A stretch of DNA of 37,341 nt from Candidatus Poribacteria bacterium (lineage in GTDB: Bacteria; Poribacteria; WGA-4E; WGA-3G), in NCBI GenBank assembly GCA_021295735.1, contig JAGWBU010000053.1, positions 699-38,039 on the forward strand, in the 5' to 3' direction. This document shows positions 32,555 to 37,341 of this stretch, in pieces. Within the stretch, counting starts at the first letter, position 1; the number at the start of each line of letters is the position of its first letter. The notes below the pieces were generated by a model. That model was not told the DNA's origin and ran no database searches. It saw only the letters and a list, made by a program, of their open reading frames with translations. Made by a program: the position numbers and the translations under genes.

Positions 32555-33511
32555 CTATTTCCATTCCAGCGGCAGCTGTACCACACGTTCTTTTTCTGTC
32601 GGTTCGTGGATCGGTTTACCGAGCGGACGTAGCGGCAATTCTCCATCAACGAACTTCTTTATTCGTTTACGCGTAATCGTGATGTAGTTTGAATCAAGCT
32701 CTGCGGCAATTGCTTTGCGGTCGTGCTGCAAGGCAGCGATAATTGTTGACCCAACACCACAATACGGGTAAAAAACGACTCCATCAGGTTGTGTGAGTGC
32801 CAACACACATCGCTGAACTAATTCCACAGGAAACTGACACGGATGTTCGGTTTTCTCTGGATGGTTCGCTTTCACATTTGGAATATCCCATACGCCGTCT
32901 TCCCAGTCATGTGTCACTACATCCCAAACATCAGACGGGTTTTTGCCGAGTGGATTTCCTGAAAGTTGGCCTCGTTTTGGTCCTTTGAAATGGCGTTTGC
33001 CCGGGTATTTTGCAGGAACTCGTACTGGGTCGAGATTAAAAATATAGTCGTCACTTTTGGAAAACCACAAGATAACCTCATACCGTCCCGAAAACCGTTT
33101 AGTGCAGTGCAAGCCGTGATTAAATCGCCAGATGATCCTATTCCGCAATTTTAAGCCGAACCGTTTAAAAATTTCATAAAAGTAAATATCAAGTGGAAAG
33201 ACCTCACCCTTATCAACATAATTGCCTACCTGCCAACAGAGGTTTCCGGTATCGGCAAGCACTCGAACAAGTTCCACTATTACAGGTTCCTGATTTTTAA
33301 GATATGTCTGTAAAGACATTTTTTTCTCATATTTTTTGCCCAAATTGTATGGTGGGGAAGTAATGACTAAATCCACCGAACTTGAAGGAATGTCCTTTAG
33401 TAGCTCGCTACAATTCCCATCAAAGAGAACAACGTCGGCGCTGGTGTTGTATATGTCTGAAATTGATATCTGACGTTTTGTAAAGTCAAATGCCTCTTTT
33501 ATTTCACTCAT
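32555..33511 (-). CDS. Type II DNA methyltransferase (N4-cytosine/N6-adenine, beta class)
   Basis: The 319-residue enzyme has motif IV TSPPYN (about 51-56) near the N terminus and motif I near residue 247 (YPYCGVGST, a variant of DPFxGSG), the order of beta-class enzymes. GNLCWQVGNYVDKG and YEVILWFSKSDDYIFNLDPVR lie between. TSPPY fits N4-cytosine methylation, as in the BglII system. The frame extends 28 codons upstream, but GGAGG seven bases before ATG 33511 decides the start. The restriction gene begins 24 bases past its stop, making a restriction-modification pair. Confidence 0.88.
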   Translation of the reverse strand: MSEIKEAFDFTKRQISISDIYNTSADVVLFDGNCSELLKDIPSSSVDLVITSPPYNLGKKYEKKMSLQTYLKNQEPVIVELVRVLADTGNLCWQVGNYVDKGEVFPLDIYFYEIFKRFGLKLRNRIIWRFNHGLHCTKRFSGRYEVILWFSKSDDYIFNLDPVRVPAKYPGKRHFKGPKRGQLSGNPLGKNPSDVWDVVTHDWEDGVWDIPNVKANHPEKTEHPCQFPVELVQRCVLALTQPDGVVFYPYCGVGSTIIAALQHDRKAIAAELDSNYITITRKRIKKFVDGELPLRPLGKPIHEPTEKERVVQLPLEWK

Positions 33512-33607
33512 CCTGTCCCTCCTTTCCTGCAACTTGAAATTCATTCCACAAGCGATTTCTGACTGTAAGTTGTAAATCCTATATTTTGTAAACACAATCT
33601 GAAATTC

Positions 33608-34741
33608 TTACCAATTTGTATAAGAACCATCATCACGTTGATAGCCGTGAGGTGGTCCGTACTCTTGTGTGGACACATTCGTGAGTGCATCTTCATTGAA
33701 TTCAATACCGAGACCTGGGGATTCGGGGGGCAAGAGATAGCCTGATTCAAACGGCACCTGAACGGGAAAAACATCGGTCAGCGAAGACATCGGTGCACGT
33801 GGAAGTTCCTGCACACCAACAAGCGATGATGCTAAGCAGAGATGTAGACACGCTGCAGTGGAAACAGGACCGAGCGGGTTGTGCGGTGCTAAATGGATGT
33901 AGTGTGTTTCGCACCAACCAGCAATTTTCCGTGCTTCTGTCAATCCACCAGCAATACATAGATCAACACGGCAATAATCTATTAGGTCTTCTTCAATGAC
34001 TTCACGGAAAGTCCACTTACTATCAAATTGTTCACCGACAGCTATGGGGACGGAGGTCTGTTGGCGTAATCGTCTGAGACTCGCTGGGTTTTCGCTTCGC
34101 AATGGGTCTTCAATGAAGAACGGGTTGTAAGGTTCAACCTTGTTACAAAATTCGAGACTATCCGCAGGGTCAAGACGGGTATGTACATCAACGAGTATAT
34201 TAATGTCATCACCTAATGCTTCGCGGACTGCTTGTACCTCTTCCAATCCGAACTGCACAGCACGTCTCGGTTCAAACGTGCCTGTCCCTGTCCTATCAGC
34301 CAAACCCCATCGGACAAATTTCCATCCCGCTTCGTGTGTTTGCCGACAACTCTCAACAAGTGCGTCAAGAGTTCCACCACCATTATGCGGATAACAGACA
34401 ACCTTATCTCTTGTGCGTCCACCTAACAATTCATAGACAGGAACATTTAGTGCTTTTCCTTTGATGTCCCACAACGCAATATCTACCGCACTCACTGCAG
34501 CGGATTGAACGACACCACCTGGGAAAAATCCACCCCGAAACATGACCTGCCACAAATGCTCAATCTGAAACGGATTAGCACCGATGAGAAAAGGTTCAAA
34601 CGAGCGTACAACTTCTGCCAAAGCGAGAGAGCGACGTCTTATGCCTCCTTCACCGACACCGAATATACCCGAATCGGTCTCTACTTTGACGAAGAAATGT
34701 CCCGATGCTGAAACAAACGATTTAACATTGGTAATTTTCAT
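33608..34741 (-). CDS. Mandelate racemase/muconate lactonizing family (galactonate dehydratase-like)
   Basis: This enolase-superfamily enzyme removes water from, or epimerises, sugar acids. The 377 residues contain an N-terminal capping domain, ALWDIKGKALNVPVYELLGG, then the metal ligands Asp in ILVDVHTRL, Glu in FIEDPL, and Glu in VGEQF. The His is in APHNPLGPVS, the D-galactonate dehydratase style. A 22-codon in-frame extension is rejected because GAGG precedes ATG 34741 by five bases. It lies 55 bases after the dioxygenase gene and is probably in one operon with it. Substrate is not established. Confidence 0.87.
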   Translation of the reverse strand: MKITNVKSFVSASGHFFVKVETDSGIFGVGEGGIRRRSLALAEVVRSFEPFLIGANPFQIEHLWQVMFRGGFFPGGVVQSAAVSAVDIALWDIKGKALNVPVYELLGGRTRDKVVCYPHNGGGTLDALVESCRQTHEAGWKFVRWGLADRTGTGTFEPRRAVQFGLEEVQAVREALGDDINILVDVHTRLDPADSLEFCNKVEPYNPFFIEDPLRSENPASLRRLRQQTSVPIAVGEQFDSKWTFREVIEEDLIDYCRVDLCIAGGLTEARKIAGWCETHYIHLAPHNPLGPVSTAACLHLCLASSLVGVQELPRAPMSSLTDVFPVQVPFESGYLLPPESPGLGIEFNEDALTNVSTQEYGPPHGYQRDDGSYTNW

Positions 34742-34796
34742 AAATACCTCATTATGTAGGACGCAGACGATACAACCAACGTAATCTAATGGGTGA

Positions 34797-35603
34797 TTAC
34801 CCCGCATCTAAAGTCGGCGTATTGTCCTGACAATAAACTGGACGGAAGAGCGTCTTCCGTTTGAATGGCATCTCTTCAACGTGCTTGGGATGCGGTTCCC
34901 ACCTGTGCCACTTGTTGCCAACGGTATTGTAGCAGTTGAAAATAGCGACACGGTCATGTATCTCATCTGTCCATTTTGCACCGGTATGTGTAATTGCTTC
35001 AGTGAAAATCAGGACAGAACCAGCGGGACAACTATAATCCTCCCATAATGGTGAGTTTCGGTCTGCTGTTGATTTTGGGGCAGGGAATGCACCTTTGTGG
35101 CTTCCTGTCAGAAACATCGTTCCACCGCCGCGTTCTTTAACAGGATTGAGTTCCCACACAACTCGTGTCAAACCACTGTGTGCTTTGTCGTGGTGTAAGT
35201 GATAAGTATGTGAGTTGCCCGGGAAGTTGAGCATTCCACGGCCGCCGTGAGGACGGAAGTTATCGTGTCCGTTTCCGCGAATCGTAAGGAACGTCCCTTC
35301 TAATCGGAAGCCGTAACAGTTCTCGTTGGCATATCCGGATGTCAAAAATTCATTCATAAAACCGAACACAACCGGATGGTCGGCCAATGACTCCAAGGGA
35401 CCGCCGATTGATGAGCGATGATGTTCTGGAATTGATTCAGGGTCCTGTCTAAGTTGATAACAGAACTCGCGCATCTCTTCGACTTCCGTTTCACTCAACA
35501 CACCGGGAAACAGAAGCCATCCGCGTGTATCAAAGAGAAAACGCTGCTCCTCTGTCAGTGGGATTGGCGGTAAATTGCCAGCATTCGTTGTAGGATTTGG
35601 CAT
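34797..35603 (-). CDS. Phytanoyl-CoA dioxygenase (PhyH) family protein
   Basis: This is an Fe(II)/2-oxoglutarate oxygenase. The iron ligands are the HxD of YHLHHDKAHSG and the distal His in EAITHTGAKW. The 2-oxoglutarate-binding Arg is in HDRVAIFNCYN. The N-terminal LTEEQRFLFDTRGWLLFPGVLSETEVEEM is the usual PhyH opening. Length 268 is typical. Such genes are present in many copies in sponge- and ocean-associated Poribacteria and neighbours (from general knowledge). GGAGAATCTT precedes the ATG. Confidence 0.92.
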   Translation of the reverse strand: MPNPTTNAGNLPPIPLTEEQRFLFDTRGWLLFPGVLSETEVEEMREFCYQLRQDPESIPEHHRSSIGGPLESLADHPVVFGFMNEFLTSGYANENCYGFRLEGTFLTIRGNGHDNFRPHGGRGMLNFPGNSHTYHLHHDKAHSGLTRVVWELNPVKERGGGTMFLTGSHKGAFPAPKSTADRNSPLWEDYSCPAGSVLIFTEAITHTGAKWTDEIHDRVAIFNCYNTVGNKWHRWEPHPKHVEEMPFKRKTLFRPVYCQDNTPTLDAG

Positions 35604-35675
35604 AAGATTCTCCGACTATAACATTACATTTTATAAGGTGTATTTTGATTTTATTTTCTACATTGGAGGGCATCT

Positions 35676-35703
35676 ATAATATATTCATAAATTAACGATA
35701 CAA
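35676..35703 (-). promoter_or_regulatory. Candidate promoter of the PhyH-enolase operon
   Basis: The minus strand reads TTGTAT, 16 nt, TATTAT, about 75 bases before the PhyH ATG. The surrounding DNA is AT-rich, so the match is weak evidence. Confidence 0.4.
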
Positions 35704-35773
35704 CATCAATCGGCGCGTTTACATGAAGATTAATTTATTAATTCGGTAATTTTGATCTTTTTTCTCTCTGAAT

Positions 35774-35809
35774 CGCGGAAAACGCGGAGAACACAGAAAA
35801 CACGGAAAA
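35774..35809. repeat. Four tandem 9-bp units
   Basis: CGCGGAAAA, CGCGGAGAA, CACAGAAAA and CACGGAAAA follow each other without gaps (pattern CRCRGARAA). They are in the 406-base gap between the PhyH and Gfo genes, which otherwise holds only the candidate PhyH promoter. Confidence 0.8.
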
Positions 35810-36009
35810 TGCTATTGTGTTTCCATATTTACCTTCACAAATAAACAGGTTGGATTATCAAAACATTCTTCTTTCCGCGTTCTATAATGAACCTCACACA
35901 AGAAAACATAAAACAAGATGTCAAGGGTTAGGAAATTACCGATTTATTTTTTTTAACTTCATCAAAACGCGCCTACCGGCAGATTTCAATTTATTCCACC
36001 CCTTTTGTT

Positions 36010-37170
36010 TTATTGTCCGTATAACCGTTCAGTTTCTTGTGATAACCAGGGCCCATAATCGCGCGGCATCTCTTTAGGCGCGCCGAGTCCATTTTCATTG
36101 CGCCATCGGAGTAAGGGATGCTCCCGATTTTTCTGAGGTAGTTCCACCCGTGTTCCGTAAATAGCAGACTCAAAAACACCCATTAAAATCTCTATCACAT
36201 GACGACCTTCTTCACCGCTGCATTCATGATCACGATTTTCGTTAAGTGCATTCACATATTCGTCAACGAGACAGTAATCATCAGCATTTGCACCTTTGCT
36301 ATTATCAAAATGCTCAGGGAAGATAGGTGTAAGTTTCTTCCATCGGTCATGTGTGCCGTCAGGTAAAAAGTGTGGCGTAGGTAACCACCACGAACCTTTC
36401 AATTCAGACCAAAGCAATCTGCCTTCACTACCATAAAGTTCTAAAACATACGCGTCGCTATCCACTTTTGGAAATCGCTGTTGAATCAGGGTTCCTGTAA
36501 CATTCTGGTCGAACTGAAGCGTTGAAGTTGTATACTCGCCTACGACTGTTCCCATGCCTGCTGGTGATGGAAGGACATCCTCTGGTATAAGCTCACGTCC
36601 ACCTGCGGTTGCCTGTGTCACAATACTGCGGCAGTGTCCACCAAAACGGAGCATATTATTGACGACATGTGTGCCGATGTTCATCAACCCATAGCCTGCA
36701 TAATACCCTTTTCCACATGCATAGATGTACCGTAGATCGCCGATTTTACCTTCATCAAGCGCTTTTGCGACTGCCTGCATCGTGGGACTGACCCGTCTTT
36801 GATGATGCACAACGACGCGAACGTTTTTCTCTTTTGCTTTTGCCATTATCGCATCGGCTTGGACTAAATCTACACAAAGCGGTTTTTCTACTTCAATGTT
36901 TACGCCATGTTCAAGCACGCGCATACAGAGCGAATAGTGCATGTTTGTTGCTGTCGGTATTGCAACAATATCAGGCGTTGTCTGCTGTATCATTTCATCT
37001 AAATCAGTGAAATGTGTTGAGACGTTTACGATCTTGCCGAGTGCATCTAATCGCTCTTGAACAAGGTCGCAAAGTGCCACGATCTCTGTGCTCGGGTGTG
37101 CATGATACGCCTTCGCTGCAGAAGTGCCACGACTTCGGCACCCCAATATGGCAACGCGGTAGGTTTTCAT
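36010..37170 (-). CDS. Gfo/Idh/MocA family oxidoreductase
   Basis: This NAD(P)-dependent sugar or inositol oxidoreductase is 386 residues. It begins with a Rossmann domain (YRVAILGCRSRGTSAAKAY, then IVALCDLVQERLDAL). The family motif EKP is in NIEVEKPLCVDL, and VVHHQRRVSPTMQAVAKALDEGKIGDLRYI leads into the alpha/beta substrate domain. The ATG at 37170 begins MKTYRVAILG and is preferred over a TTG ten codons upstream. Neither has a strong ribosome-binding site. It is separated from PhyH by 406 bases, so it is probably a separate unit, but it shares the sugar-acid context. Confidence 0.9.
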   Translation of the reverse strand: MKTYRVAILGCRSRGTSAAKAYHAHPSTEIVALCDLVQERLDALGKIVNVSTHFTDLDEMIQQTTPDIVAIPTATNMHYSLCMRVLEHGVNIEVEKPLCVDLVQADAIMAKAKEKNVRVVVHHQRRVSPTMQAVAKALDEGKIGDLRYIYACGKGYYAGYGLMNIGTHVVNNMLRFGGHCRSIVTQATAGGRELIPEDVLPSPAGMGTVVGEYTTSTLQFDQNVTGTLIQQRFPKVDSDAYVLELYGSEGRLLWSELKGSWWLPTPHFLPDGTHDRWKKLTPIFPEHFDNSKGANADDYCLVDEYVNALNENRDHECSGEEGRHVIEILMGVFESAIYGTRVELPQKNREHPLLRWRNENGLGAPKEMPRDYGPWLSQETERLYGQ

Positions 37171-37224
37171 AGGTGTTTTCGCCAAATTCCGCTTGTACAA
37201 CGAAATTGCCTTTCCTTAACATTC

Positions 37225-37246
37225 TTCGCAAATGCTAATTTGCGAA
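37225..37246. repeat. Perfect 9-bp inverted repeat upstream of the oxidoreductase gene
   Basis: TTCGCAAAT and ATTTGCGAA are exact reverse complements around GCTA, 55 bases before the ATG at 37170. On the minus strand a TATAGT -10-like box lies about 20 bases further upstream. The position suits an operator near the transcription start. Confidence 0.75.
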
Positions 37247-37341
37247 CGCTATTTTGTTTAATGTTACTATACTTTGGACAGTTTTAAGTTTTTTTGACAC
37301 AAAAGCAGAAAAGAGGTTATCCTTTCAGAATATAACAACAC

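Noticed and set aside
35817..36077. 86-codon open frame on the plus strand
   Set aside because: It has no ribosome-binding site, runs into the oxidoreductase gene antisense, and has no family-like pattern.

Overview
The window looks like a chromosomal segment of an uncultured, moderately AT-rich Gram-negative-type bacterium. A Candidatus Poribacteria-like lineage is my best guess. That is an inference from the mix of families (phytanoyl-CoA dioxygenase, Gfo/Idh/MocA oxidoreductase, DUF4838, DUF1611, Uma2, VWA/GATase-like fusion, futalosine-type menaquinone synthesis) and from the mosaic intergenic repeats; no 16S gene is present. Several promoters are near-consensus sigma-70 sites with an exact 17-nt spacer.

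Region 1 (1-5910, minus strand) is the translation/transcription core: tRNA-Thr(TGT), tRNA-Tyr, tRNA-Gly, tRNA-Thr(GGT), rpmG, tRNA-Trp, secE, nusG, rplK, rplA, an L10-type leader with an attenuator, rplJ and rplL, ending at a terminator. It starts from a TTGACA-17-TATACT promoter whose -10 box sits inside a perfect 10-bp dyad. The usual tuf gene is missing between the tRNAs, and rpoBC does not follow rplL directly; a membrane protein gene does. rpoZ, with a long acidic tail, lies upstream with its own promoter.

Region 2 (5910-11300) has mqnC (menaquinone pathway) divergent from rpoZ and overlapping a PpiD-like foldase gene tail to tail. A 715-bp non-coding stretch follows, packed with hairpins and repeats, including a 218-bp element with 20-bp terminal inverted repeats. 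Then come a small unknown protein, a CYTH-domain protein and a degenerate receiver-domain protein.

Region 3 (11300-24430, plus strand) is accessory metabolism. It holds a nicotinamidase-like hydrolase, a NupG-type transporter and a DUF4838 protein in one run, an Uma2 protein with a coiled-coil tail, a large double-VWA membrane protein, a beta-hydroxyacid dehydrogenase with a TIM-barrel isomerase, a DUF1611 P-loop protein, and three small proteins (FAIM1-like, two-TM, YbjQ-like). The gaps carry further copies of the repeat family.

Region 4 (24500-31910, minus strand) is housekeeping: a D-threonine aldolase-like enzyme, pth, a GerMN-domain protein, an AmiC-like amidase, rplY with an acidic repeat tail, tRNA-Gln, ispE, a lipoprotein and argD.

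Region 5 (32000-37341, minus strand) is accessory again. It holds a BglII/BstYI-type restriction gene that lacks its 5' end, next to its DNA methyltransferase, then an enolase-superfamily sugar-acid dehydratase, a PhyH dioxygenase and a Gfo/Idh/MocA oxidoreductase.
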